DNA of 64,000 nucleotides from assembly GCF_001428485.1 (NCBI RefSeq), contig NZ_LMHS01000003.1, positions 434,001-498,000 on the forward strand, given 5' to 3'. Shown one piece after another: positions 9,239 through 17,805 of this stretch. Every line of letters starts with the position of its first letter. Within the stretch, counting starts at the first letter, position 1. The notes beneath the pieces were generated by a model. That model searched no databases. It was not told the DNA's origin and saw only the letters and a list, made by a program, of their open reading frames with translations. The position numbers and the translations under genes are program-made. Source of the stretch: Microbacterium sp. Root180. Lineage in GTDB: Bacteria > Actinomycetota > Actinomycetes > Actinomycetales > Microbacteriaceae.

Positions 9239-9279
9239 GCCGCAGCATCCGTCTCCCGCGGCATCCGCTCGGATCAGTC

Positions 9280-9312
9280 GATCTGCCCGAGACAGGACGA
9301 TCCGGGCAGATC
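9280..9312. terminator. Hairpin between convergent epimerase and add genes
   Basis: GATCTGCCCG at 9280-9289 pairs with CGGGCAGATC at 9303-9312 (10 bp, 13-base loop). An overlapping AGGACG/CGTCCT pair offers an alternative fold. Position between convergent genes suggests a two-way terminator, although T-runs are short. Confidence 0.6.
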
Positions 9313-9351
9313 CGTCCTGCGCTCGTTGATTCTCCTGATCTCGGGCGGGCC

Positions 9352-10467
9352 TCAGGCCCCGAAGCCCTCGGCGATCAGCTCGATCAGCTCTTCGCGCTCC
9401 TCGACCGGCAGGAACGCGCCGGCCGCGGCATTGAGCTGGAACGCCTCGAGGTCGTCCAGGCTGTACTCGAAGGTCTCGGCGAGCAGCGCGAGCTCCCGCG
9501 TGAGCGAGGTGCGGCTCATCGTGCGGTTGTCGACGTTCACGGTCACCGCGAAGCCGAGCTGATAGAGCAGATCGAAGGGGTGATCCTCGATCGTGGTGCC
9601 CCAGCGCTCGACCGCGCCGGTCTGCAGGTTCGACGACGGCGAGAGCTCCAGCGGGATCTCGCGATCGCGCACCCAGCGGGCCAGGTCGCCGAACTGCACC
9701 AGGACCTCTTCGCCGGCGCGCGAGACCACCTCGAGATCCTCCGCGATCCGCACACCATGCCCCAGGCGCAGCGCGCGCCCGTCGATCAGCGCCGAACGGA
9801 TCGAGTCCAGGCCGGCCGCCTCACCCGCGTGCACGGTCGCCGGGAAGAACTCCGACGCCAGGTAGTCGAACGCCTCACGGTGGTTCGACGCAGGGAACCC
9901 GTCCTCGGGACCGGCGATGTCGAACCCGACGGCACCGCGCGAGCGCCAGTCGACGGCGAGCCGCGCGATCTCCAGCGATCGGTCGGTGTGGCGCATCGCG
10001 GTGATGAGCTGACCGACGCGGATGTCGCGTCCCTGGCGCTCTGCGGCGTCCTCGCCCTCCTCGATGCCCTCCTGCACCGCGGCCACGACCTCGTCGAGCG
10101 ACAGACCGCTCGCCAGGTGCTGCTCCGGCGCCCAGCGCACCTCCCCGTAGATGACGCCGTCGGCGGCGAGATCCTCGACGAACTCGCGCGCGACGCGCGT
10201 GAGACCTTCCCGAGTCTGCATCACCCCGGTCGTGAGGTCGAACGTCTTGAGGTACTCGACGAGCGAGCCCGAGTCGCTCTTCTCGGCGAACCAGTCCGCG
10301 AGGTCGTCGGCGTCGGACTCCGGCACGTCGAGCCCGATCTCGTCCGCCAGCTCGATGATCGTCGCCGGCCGCACGCCTCCGTCGAGGTGGTCATGCAGTG
10401 ACACCTTCGGCAGGCTCCGGATCGACACCCCGTCGAGAAGTGCGTCGGCGTGCTGGTCGATGGGCAT
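9352..10467 (-). CDS. add: Adenosine deaminase
   Basis: Deaminates adenosine and deoxyadenosine to inosine forms; cytosolic, Zn-dependent. The 371-residue protein has the N-terminal metal-binding SLHDHLDGG motif, the HAGEAAG catalytic motif, the LRLGHGVRI segment and a late ELSPSSN motif. The ATG whose complement is at 10465-10467 is preceded by AGGAG. It is the last gene of the nucleoside uptake and salvage operon, 55 bases after the thymidine phosphorylase stop. Confidence 0.95.
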   Translation of the reverse strand: MPIDQHADALLDGVSIRSLPKVSLHDHLDGGVRPATIIELADEIGLDVPESDADDLADWFAEKSDSGSLVEYLKTFDLTTGVMQTREGLTRVAREFVEDLAADGVIYGEVRWAPEQHLASGLSLDEVVAAVQEGIEEGEDAAERQGRDIRVGQLITAMRHTDRSLEIARLAVDWRSRGAVGFDIAGPEDGFPASNHREAFDYLASEFFPATVHAGEAAGLDSIRSALIDGRALRLGHGVRIAEDLEVVSRAGEEVLVQFGDLARWVRDREIPLELSPSSNLQTGAVERWGTTIEDHPFDLLYQLGFAVTVNVDNRTMSRTSLTRELALLAETFEYSLDDLEAFQLNAAAGAFLPVEEREELIELIAEGFGA

Positions 10468-10522
10468 GGTGATCTCCTCGGAGGCCGTGTGGGATGTCGT
10501 GAAAAGGCGGCGGATGCTGAGC

Positions 10523-11815
10523 CTAGGCGGTGATGCGCTCGAGCACGAGAGGGCTGGCGGCCGGGGCGTCCGCCCCGATCTCCCACGCCCCCTCGAGGGC
10601 GTCGAGCGCGCGCTCGAACCGCGAGTCGTCCTCGCCGAGCAGAGTGAACAGCGGCTCTCCGGCCTCGATCCGGTCGCCCGGTTTGGCGTGGAGGTCGATC
10701 CCGGCGGCATGCAGCACCGGGTCCTCGGCGCGCGCGCGGCCGGCGCCCAGACGCCAGGCGGCGATGCCGAACGGCAGCGCCTCGATGCGCGAAACGAAGC
10801 CCGACGTCGGCGCGGTCACCGTGTGCGTCTCGTTCGGCGCCGGGAGCGCGGCATCCGGATCGCCGTCCTGCGCAATGATCATGGCGCGCCAGGCGTCCAT
10901 CGCGCGACCGTCGCGCAGCGCCGCCTCGACGTCGGCGTCAGGCTGGCCGGCCAGCGTGAGCATCTCGCGAGCGAGCGCGACCGTCAGCTCGACCACATCG
11001 GCAGGGCCGCCGCCCGCGAGCACCTCGACGGACTCCCGCACTTCGTTCGCGTTCCCGATCGCGAGTCCGAGGGGCGTGTTCATGTCGGTCAGGAGCGCGG
11101 TCGTCGCGACACCGGAGTCGGTTCCGAGAGCGACCATCGTGCGGGCCAGCTCGCGCGCGCGGTCGACGTCGCGCATGAACGCGCCCGAGCCGAACTTGAC
11201 GTCGAGCACGAGCGAGTCGGTGCCTTCGGCGATCTTCTTCGACATGATGCTGGATGCGATGAGCGGGATCGCCTCGACGGTGCCGGTGACGTCGCGCAGG
11301 GCGTACAGCTTCTTGTCGGCCGGCGCGAGGCCCGATCCTGCGGCGCAGATCACGGCGCCGACGTCGCGCAGCTGCGCGAACATCTCGTCGTTGGAGAGCG
11401 CGGCCCGCCAGCCCGGGATCGACTCGAGCTTGTCGAGAGTCCCCCCGGTGTGGCCGAGGCCGCGGCCCGACAGCTGCGGAACCGCCACCCCGAACGCGGC
11501 CACGAGCGGCGCGAGCGGCAGCGTGATCTTGTCACCCACCCCGCCGGTCGAGTGCTTGTCGACGGTCGGCTTGCCGAGGCCGGCGAAGCTCATCCGCTCC
11601 CCCGACGCGATCATCGCGTCAGTCATCACTCGGATCTCGGCCCTGCTCATGCCGTTGAGGAGCACCGCCATCGCGAACGCCGCCATCTGCGAGTCGGCCA
11701 CGTAGCCGCGTGTGTACGCGTCGACCATCCAGCGCAGCGCGGGCTCGGGGACCTCGCCGCCGTCGCGCTTCGTGCGGATCACGTCGACCGCGTCGTGAGG
11801 CTCGACGGTGCTCAT
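10523..11815 (-). CDS. deoA: Thymidine (pyrimidine-nucleoside) phosphorylase
   Basis: Splits thymidine or deoxyuridine with phosphate to the base and deoxyribose-1-phosphate. The 430-residue protein starts with the helical domain and carries the phosphate-binding KHSTGGVGDK segment and the GRGLGHTGGTLDKLESIPG signature of the family, ending in the alpha/beta barrel-sandwich domain. Overlaps the cdd stop by four bases (ATGA), so it is coupled to cytidine deaminase. Confidence 0.95.
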   Translation of the reverse strand: MSTVEPHDAVDVIRTKRDGGEVPEPALRWMVDAYTRGYVADSQMAAFAMAVLLNGMSRAEIRVMTDAMIASGERMSFAGLGKPTVDKHSTGGVGDKITLPLAPLVAAFGVAVPQLSGRGLGHTGGTLDKLESIPGWRAALSNDEMFAQLRDVGAVICAAGSGLAPADKKLYALRDVTGTVEAIPLIASSIMSKKIAEGTDSLVLDVKFGSGAFMRDVDRARELARTMVALGTDSGVATTALLTDMNTPLGLAIGNANEVRESVEVLAGGGPADVVELTVALAREMLTLAGQPDADVEAALRDGRAMDAWRAMIIAQDGDPDAALPAPNETHTVTAPTSGFVSRIEALPFGIAAWRLGAGRARAEDPVLHAAGIDLHAKPGDRIEAGEPLFTLLGEDDSRFERALDALEGAWEIGADAPAASPLVLERITA

Positions 11816-12213
11816 CGCGCGGCCTCTTCCAGGTCGCGGGGCCCGAACGCGTCAGGCAGGACCTCGTCGATCGTGCGGATGCCGGACACGGTCTCGAGCA
11901 GCATCCCGGGGATCGCGAATTCGTACAGCAGCTGCCGGCAGCGGCCGCACGGCATGATCGTGTCGCCGTGCCCGTTCACGCAGACGAACGCGACGAGGTT
12001 GCCGCCGCCCGACATCTGCAGTTCGCTGACGAGCCCGCACTCGGCGCACAGCCCGACCCCGTAGGACGCGTTCTCGACGTTGCAGCCGGTCACGATGCGC
12101 CCGTCCGTCACGAGGGCGGCGGCGCCGACCTTGTACCGCGAGTACGGTGCGTACGCGCGCTGCATCGCGTCCGTCGCGGCAGCACGCAGCTCGTCCCAGT
12201 CGATGTCCGTCAC
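11812..12213 (-). CDS. cdd: Cytidine deaminase
   Basis: Converts cytidine and deoxycytidine to uridine forms, feeding the phosphorylase next door. The 133-residue, tetramer-type enzyme has the NVENASYGVGLCAE segment with the catalytic Glu and first Zn Cys, and the PCGRCRQ motif with the other two Zn cysteines. It lies 9 bases after the ABC permease gene, inside the operon. Confidence 0.96.
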   Translation of the reverse strand: MTDIDWDELRAAATDAMQRAYAPYSRYKVGAAALVTDGRIVTGCNVENASYGVGLCAECGLVSELQMSGGGNLVAFVCVNGHGDTIMPCGRCRQLLYEFAIPGMLLETVSGIRTIDEVLPDAFGPRDLEEAAR

Positions 12214-12222
12214 GAACGCCTC

Positions 12223-13515
12223 TCAGCCCTTGATGTATGGTTTGCCCGCCGCCGCGGGACCCCTGATCTGCCCGGCGAATCCGGCCACCGCGATGATGGT
12301 GACGAGGTAGGGCAGCATCAGCATGAACTCGCTGGGGATCGGCGTCTTGAGCACGGTCAGCAGGTTCTGCAAGTTCGTCGCGAACCCGAACAGGAGCGCC
12401 GCCAGCGTGGCGCGGATCGGATCCCAGCGACCGAAGATGACCGCGGCGAGGGCGATGAAGCCGAGGCCCGCCGTCATCTCCTTCGTGAACTGCCCCACCG
12501 AGACCAGCGTGAAGTAGGCCCCGCCGATGCCGGCGATCGCGCCCGCGAGCGAGACATTCCAGAAGCGGCTGGTGTTCACCTTGATGCCGACGGTGTCGGC
12601 CGCCTGCGGGTGCTCGCCGACGGCGCGCAGACGCAGGCCCCAGCGGGTGCGGTACAGACCCCACGCCACGATCCCGACCGTGAAGTACATGAGGTAGACG
12701 ATGAACGTCTGGTTGAACAGGACGGGCCCGATGATCGGGATGTCGCCGAGGACCGGGATCTCCCAGCGCGTGAAGCGCACCGGACGGTTGAGGAACTCCT
12801 CGTTCGGAACGAGCAGCGCCCCATAGAGGAATCCGGTGAGCCCCGTCACCAGGACGTTGAGCACGACACCGACGATGACCTGGTCGACCAGGTACTTGAT
12901 CGAGAACGCGGCCAGCACGAAAGCGACCAGCACACCGCCGACCATCGCGCCGATGAGCCCCACGAAGGGATTGCCCGTCATGCTCGCCAGCAGGGCCGCG
13001 CTGAACGCGCCGAGGAGGAACTGACCTTCGATGGCGACGTTCACCACGCCCACCCGCTCGCCGATGACACCGCCCAGCGCGCCGAAGATGAGCGGGATCG
13101 AGAGCGACAGGGCGCCGAAGAGCAATCCGGTGACGGGCACCGAGGCCTCCGAGGACGCCGCCGCCCACGTCAGGAACGCGAAGATCGCCAGCACGCCGTA
13201 GACGATCGGCAGCCACGTGCCGGTTCGGCGGTACGACCAGGCATCCCACGCCGCCCAGAGCGTGAGCAGCACCAGCACGACGAGCACGCCCCAGCAGGTC
13301 GCGGCCGCCGGCACGGTCACGTCGGGGAGCTCGATCGACGACGTCCGGTCGTTGAGGCGGAACGTGCTGACCCCGCCACGCGGAACGAGCAGGAACAGCA
13401 GGAAGAGCAGGATGCTGACGACCCCGAGGCTGATGGCGAGCTTCCAGTGGCGCACCTTCACGGTGGCGAGCTGGATCGTGCCGTCCGAGGCGGTCGAAGG
13501 AGCCAGGGCGGTCAT
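12223..13515 (-). CDS. Nucleoside ABC transporter permease (second)
   Basis: A 430-residue membrane protein of the BPD_transp_2 type with about ten helices. Conserved features include the GVVNVAIEGQFLLGA segment and the LRAVGEHPQAADTVGIKVN cytoplasmic loop that docks the ATPase. It pairs with the permease ending at 13512 to form the channel of a BMP-dependent nucleoside importer (NupQ/YufQ-like). Its ATG overlaps the stop of the preceding permease (ATGA). Confidence 0.92.
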   Translation of the reverse strand: MTALAPSTASDGTIQLATVKVRHWKLAISLGVVSILLFLLFLLVPRGGVSTFRLNDRTSSIELPDVTVPAAATCWGVLVVLVLLTLWAAWDAWSYRRTGTWLPIVYGVLAIFAFLTWAAASSEASVPVTGLLFGALSLSIPLIFGALGGVIGERVGVVNVAIEGQFLLGAFSAALLASMTGNPFVGLIGAMVGGVLVAFVLAAFSIKYLVDQVIVGVVLNVLVTGLTGFLYGALLVPNEEFLNRPVRFTRWEIPVLGDIPIIGPVLFNQTFIVYLMYFTVGIVAWGLYRTRWGLRLRAVGEHPQAADTVGIKVNTSRFWNVSLAGAIAGIGGAYFTLVSVGQFTKEMTAGLGFIALAAVIFGRWDPIRATLAALLFGFATNLQNLLTVLKTPIPSEFMLMLPYLVTIIAVAGFAGQIRGPAAAGKPYIKG

Positions 13516-14849
13516 GCGTTCACCGCCTTCTTCGCGGCCTTGGCTCTCGCCTTGGCGGCCTTCTCGGCATCGGTCTTCGGCAGGAAGAAGATCGCCCGGA
13601 TCAGCGGCGGGGCCGCGATGAACAGCACGATGAGCGACTGCACGATGAGCACGATGTCGACCGGGATGCCCTGCGAGGCCTGCATCGTGAACGAGCCCGC
13701 CTTCAGCGCACCGAACAGGATGCCGGCGGCGAACACGCCCCACGCGCGGCTGCGGCCCAGGAGCGCGACCGTGATCGCGTCGAAGCCGATGCCGGCGTCG
13801 ATGTAGCCGTCGAACCCGCTGGTCACCGAACCCTGGATCTGGTTCATGGCCGCGAGACCCGCCAGACCACCGGCGAACAGCATCGCGTAGATGTACATGC
13901 GCTGCACCGAGATGCCCGCGGCGCGCGCGGCGTGCGGGTTCTCGCCCACCGCCCGCAGGCGGAAGCCGAGGCTCGAGCGCTCGACCAGCCACCACACGAA
14001 GACGGTCGCGCCGATGACGATGATGAAGCCCCAGTCCAGCAGCGGGAACCGGTCGCCGAGCAGTGCCGGGAACTGCGCGCTGGGCGGGGTCGGGTCCGAG
14101 ATCGGCTGGTCCTCCGCTGCACGCTGGAGCAGGCCGGGGGTGCGCACCATCCATGCCACGAGATAGAACGCGACGTAGTTGAGCATGATCGTGAGGATGA
14201 CCTCGTGCGCACCGGTGCGCGCCTTGAGGACACCGACGATGCCACCCCAGATCGCACCGCCGGCGATGCCCGCCGCGAGGGTGAGCGGCAGGTGGATGAA
14301 CATCGGCAGGTCGAGGTTGAACGTCACGAGGGCGGCCACCGCGCAGGCGATGAGCATCTGACCGCGGCCGCCGATGTTGAACAGGCCGACTCGGAACGCG
14401 AGGGCCACGCCGAGGCCGGCGGCGATCAGCGGTGCGGCGAACCCGAGGGTGTTCGTGAGCGGACGGATCTGCGTGGCGAAATCGGGCGCGCGCGGGTTGA
14501 AGATCGCACCGCGGAACAGCGCCTCGTAGCCGCCGTACACCGAGTTCCAGATGGCGACGACCGTGTCGCCGGGGCGCGCGAAGAAGTAGACGGATGTCGC
14601 GCGCACGTCTTCGTCGGTGAGAGCGATCAGGATGCCGCCGACGACCATGGCGACGACGATCGCGAGGATCGTGGTCACCCAGTTGCTGCGGAGCATCTCC
14701 TTGATGGCGACGTTCTGCCGCGGTGGAGGGGGGATCTCGCCGTCGGCGCTGCCCGTGAGCGGGCCCGACACCGTCGGCAGCTGCTCCGGGGGAAGCCCCT
14801 TGACGGGCTCTGACGCTCCCGGCGTCGTGCCCTTGCCGTCGTCGCTCAC
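13512..14849 (-). CDS. Nucleoside ABC transporter permease (first)
   Basis: A 445-residue permease (NupP/YufP-like). A soluble N-terminal segment of about 50 residues precedes the helices. The GLFNIGGRGQMLIA segment and the LRAVGENPHAARAAGISVQ loop match the BPD_transp_2 family and mirror those of its partner. Start overlaps the ATPase stop by four bases. A Lys/Ala-rich tail ends the protein. Confidence 0.92.
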   Translation of the reverse strand: MSDDGKGTTPGASEPVKGLPPEQLPTVSGPLTGSADGEIPPPPRQNVAIKEMLRSNWVTTILAIVVAMVVGGILIALTDEDVRATSVYFFARPGDTVVAIWNSVYGGYEALFRGAIFNPRAPDFATQIRPLTNTLGFAAPLIAAGLGVALAFRVGLFNIGGRGQMLIACAVAALVTFNLDLPMFIHLPLTLAAGIAGGAIWGGIVGVLKARTGAHEVILTIMLNYVAFYLVAWMVRTPGLLQRAAEDQPISDPTPPSAQFPALLGDRFPLLDWGFIIVIGATVFVWWLVERSSLGFRLRAVGENPHAARAAGISVQRMYIYAMLFAGGLAGLAAMNQIQGSVTSGFDGYIDAGIGFDAITVALLGRSRAWGVFAAGILFGALKAGSFTMQASQGIPVDIVLIVQSLIVLFIAAPPLIRAIFFLPKTDAEKAAKARAKAAKKAVNA

Positions 14850-16363
14850 GCGGCCACCCCGCTCCCCGGCGTCTCGCCCGCCATCATCAGACCCAGCACG
14901 TCGCGCGGGGTGTCGCCGGGCACGATGCCCACGATCGCGCCGCGGTACATCACGACGATGCGGTCGGCGAGGGCGGCGACCTCGTCGAGCTCGGTCGAGA
15001 CGACGAGCACCGGCACGCCGGCGTCACGCGTCTCGACGATGCGCGTGTGGATGAACTCGATCGACCCCACATCGACGCCGCGGGTGGGCTGCGCGGCGAC
15101 CAGGAGCTTGAGCTCGCGGCTCATCTCGCGCGCGATGACGACCTTCTGCTGGTTTCCGCCCGAGAGCGTGCCGGCGGGGACGTCCGGTCCCTGCGTGCGG
15201 ATGTCGTACTCCGCGATGCGCGCCGTGGCGAACTCCTCGAGAGCCGCGCGCCGGATGGTCCCGCCGCGCGCGAACTCGCTGTCGCCGGAGCGGTCGAGGA
15301 TGAGGTTCTCGGCGACGGAGAAGCCGCCCACGAGGCCGTCCTCGGTGCGATCCTCCGGCACGAACCCGACGCCGTGGTCGAGAATGCCGCGCACGCTTCT
15401 GCCGACGAGCTCGACCCCTTCGAGCGTGACCGAGCCCGATACGCGGTCGGCGAGCCCGACGATCGCCTCGATGAGCTCGGTCTGTCCGTTGCCCTGCACG
15501 CCGGCGACCGCGACGACTTCGCCGGGCCGGACGTCGAAGCTGACGTTGTCCACGACGACGGCACCGGTGGGAGTGAGCACTCGCAGGTCGGTGACCGAAA
15601 GGCCGCCTTCGCCGATCTTCGGCGCGTCCTTGTGCACGGTGAGCTCGACGGCGCGGCCCACCATGAGCGAGGCGAGTTCGGCGTTGGTCGCGGTCGGGGA
15701 TGCCTCGCCCACGACCTTGCCGAGCCGGATGACGGTGATGCGGTCGGCGACCGCCCGCACCTCGCGGAGCTTGTGGGTGATGAAGACGATCGAGGTGCCC
15801 TCATCGCGGAGCTGGCGCATGATCGTCATCAGCTCGTCGGTCTCCTGGGGCGTCAGCACCGCAGTGGGCTCGTCGAACACGAGCACCTTCGCGTCGCGCG
15901 ACAGGGCCTTGATGATCTCGACGCGCTGCTGCACACCGACCGGCAGGTCGCCGACGACGGCATCCGGATCGACCTGGAAGCCGAAGCGCTGCGCGACATC
16001 GCGCACGTGCTGCCGGGCCTTGTTGAGGTCGAGGGCGCCGAGCGCCTTCGTACTCTCATGGCCGAGCATGACGTTCTCGGCGACGGTGAAGACCGGGATG
16101 AGCATGAAGTGCTGGTGCACCATGCCGATCCCAGCGGCCATGGCATCGCCAGGACCTCGGAAATGCTGCACGACGTCGTCGAGGAGGATCTCCCCCTCGT
16201 CGGCCTGATACAGGCCGTAGAGGACGTTCATGAGCGTGGACTTGCCTGCGCCATTCTCGCCCAGCAGGGCGTGGATCTCTCCGGGCTGGACCACGAGATC
16301 GATGTGGTCGTTCGCGACGAGTGATCCGAAGCGCTTCGTGATCCCACGGAGCTCGAGCTTCAT
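14846..16363 (-). CDS. Nucleoside ABC transporter ATP-binding protein (double NBD)
   Basis: A 505-residue ATPase with two fused nucleotide-binding domains, as in the ribose/nucleoside importers (NupO/YufO-like). The first NBD has Walker A GENGAGKS, the Q-loop MVHQHF and Walker B VLVFDEPT. The second has VQGNGQTE as a degenerate Walker A, the signature LSGGNQQK and the switch region. It powers the two downstream permeases. It is separated from bmpA by a 100-base gap holding a 15-bp hairpin. Confidence 0.94.
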   Translation of the reverse strand: MKLELRGITKRFGSLVANDHIDLVVQPGEIHALLGENGAGKSTLMNVLYGLYQADEGEILLDDVVQHFRGPGDAMAAGIGMVHQHFMLIPVFTVAENVMLGHESTKALGALDLNKARQHVRDVAQRFGFQVDPDAVVGDLPVGVQQRVEIIKALSRDAKVLVFDEPTAVLTPQETDELMTIMRQLRDEGTSIVFITHKLREVRAVADRITVIRLGKVVGEASPTATNAELASLMVGRAVELTVHKDAPKIGEGGLSVTDLRVLTPTGAVVVDNVSFDVRPGEVVAVAGVQGNGQTELIEAIVGLADRVSGSVTLEGVELVGRSVRGILDHGVGFVPEDRTEDGLVGGFSVAENLILDRSGDSEFARGGTIRRAALEEFATARIAEYDIRTQGPDVPAGTLSGGNQQKVVIAREMSRELKLLVAAQPTRGVDVGSIEFIHTRIVETRDAGVPVLVVSTELDEVAALADRIVVMYRGAIVGIVPGDTPRDVLGLMMAGETPGSGVAA

Positions 16364-16402
16364 ATCTGCACCTTATCCAGTGTCTCCATCGGGCTGGAAG
16401 AA

Positions 16403-16436
16403 CCGCGGCCGGGTGGACTGATCCACCCGGCCGCGG
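16403..16436 (-). terminator. Strong 15-bp hairpin between bmpA and the ABC ATPase gene
   Basis: CCGCGGCCGGGTGGA at 16403-16417 pairs perfectly with 16422-16436 around a 4-base CTGA loop. It follows the first gene of the operon and has no T-run. It probably caps the abundant bmpA message and reduces read-through to the ATPase and permeases. Confidence 0.7.
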
Positions 16437-16463
16437 TCAGCAGTCGGTTCGACTAGGTCGAGG

Positions 16464-17588
16464 TCACTGCGCGGGCGAGCTGGGCGAGGTCACCTCGAGC
16501 TCACCGGAGATGATCGCCTCCTGCAGGGCGGCGAGCTCGTCGACCAGGCCGTCGGGCAGATCCGCCTCGAAGGCGCCGAAGCCGGACAGGCCCACGCCCT
16601 CGTTCTCGAGCGTGCCGACGTAGGGCGTGACGTCGAATTCGCCCGTCGCGGCCTGCATGGTCGCGTCGTGGACGGCCACGTCGATGCGCTTCATGATCGA
16701 GAAGAGCACGAGGTCGGCGACCGACGGGTCGACGACGGCGAGGTCGGAGTCGACGCCGATCAGCAGCGCGTCCGAATCGGCGTCGGTGATCGCCGCCGCG
16801 GCGCTCTGGTAGATCGGGCCGCCGACGGGCAGGACCACGTCGACACCCTGGTCGAGGATGCCCTGAGCGGTCTGCTTGGCGGTGTCGTTCGCGGCGAAGC
16901 CGCCGGTGAACGAACCCTCCTGGGTCGCGACGTCCCAGCCGACGGTCTGCACGTCGGTGCCCTTGTCCTCGTTGAACTTGGCGACGCCGTCGACGAAGCC
17001 GTCCATGAAGATCGTCACCGGCGGGATCTGGATGCCGCCGAAGGTGCCGACCTTGTTGACACCGGCAGCGTCGGACCATGCCGCGGCGGCGTAGCCACCG
17101 AGGTAGGCGGCCTGCACCGTGTCGAACAGGAGCGGCTTGATGTTCGGCGCGTCGCTCTCACCGTTGAAGTCGGCGTCGGCCGAGTCGTCGATGATCGCGT
17201 AGTCGATGTCGGGGTTCGCGGTCGCCGAGGCGATCGTGTCGGCCGACAGCTTGAAGCCGACGGCGACGATGAACGTGCAGCCCTCGGCCACGAGGTTCTC
17301 GAGGTTCGGTGCGTAGTCGTTCGCGGAGGCCGATTCGACCTCGATGAACTCGACGCCGAGCTCGTCGGCGGCCGTCTCCATTCCGGTCAGCGCGGACTGG
17401 TTGAACGACTTGTCGTTGAAACCGCCGTCGTCCGACACGAGGCAGGGCATGAAGCCCTCGACGACTTCGGGCGTCGTCTCCTCGGACGTGGGCGCGGTCT
17501 CGGGTGCGGCGCCGCAGCCCGCAAGGGCGACGAGAAGGCCCGCGGCGGCAACAACACCGGCGAGCTTCTTGGTGCGTGAGATGGTCAA
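16464..17588 (-). CDS. BMP-family nucleoside-binding lipoprotein
   Basis: Extracellular solute-binding lipoprotein of the importer. I place the start at the TTG whose complement is at 17586-17588, because GGAGG lies 5 bases upstream. This gives a signal peptide with lipobox LAGC and lipidated Cys25. The mature part has the DDGGFNDKSFNQ segment typical of Bmp/PnrA proteins, which bind purine and pyrimidine nucleosides. At 374 residues it is a normal length. It is first in the operon; deaminases and a phosphorylase at the other end support nucleosides as the ligand. Confidence 0.92.
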   Translation of the reverse strand: MTISRTKKLAGVVAAAGLLVALAGCGAAPETAPTSEETTPEVVEGFMPCLVSDDGGFNDKSFNQSALTGMETAADELGVEFIEVESASANDYAPNLENLVAEGCTFIVAVGFKLSADTIASATANPDIDYAIIDDSADADFNGESDAPNIKPLLFDTVQAAYLGGYAAAAWSDAAGVNKVGTFGGIQIPPVTIFMDGFVDGVAKFNEDKGTDVQTVGWDVATQEGSFTGGFAANDTAKQTAQGILDQGVDVVLPVGGPIYQSAAAAITDADSDALLIGVDSDLAVVDPSVADLVLFSIMKRIDVAVHDATMQAATGEFDVTPYVGTLENEGVGLSGFGAFEADLPDGLVDELAALQEAIISGELEVTSPSSPAQ

Positions 17589-17635
17589 CTCAGCCTCCAC
17601 TTTTACGGCCCCGCGTCCATCACGGGGACTGCACA

Positions 17636-17664
17636 AAGTTACCCACTGTGACGCGAGGGTTGCA
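17636..17664 (-). promoter_or_regulatory. Candidate promoter of the nucleoside operon
   Basis: On the minus strand TAACTT (complement of 17636-17641) is a possible -10 with TGCAAC (complement of 17659-17664) about 17 bases upstream as a weak -35. It lies about 50 bases before the bmpA TTG start. The -35 match is poor, so this is tentative. The rest of 17665-17805 shows nothing I recognise. Confidence 0.35.
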
Positions 17665-17805
17665 GTCGTGGCGAGGCTCGTAGGCCGAATGGTTACAAAG
17701 ACGCAATGTCTCGACACACCGCCGACACCCGAGCGGGGGCAGGAGCCGGCCGTCGGCGGCACTCGACACGAGTGTGACGAGATCGCCCCGACACTCCCGC
17801 GTGAT

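Noticed and set aside
9239..9351. A small gene between the epimerase and adenosine deaminase genes.
   Set aside because: No frame with a plausible start; the space is explained by the hairpin.
10465..10710. A longer adenosine deaminase starting near 10710.
   Set aside because: The extra 81 residues overlap the thymidine phosphorylase gene and lack conserved sequence; the ATG at 10467 has AGGAG upstream.
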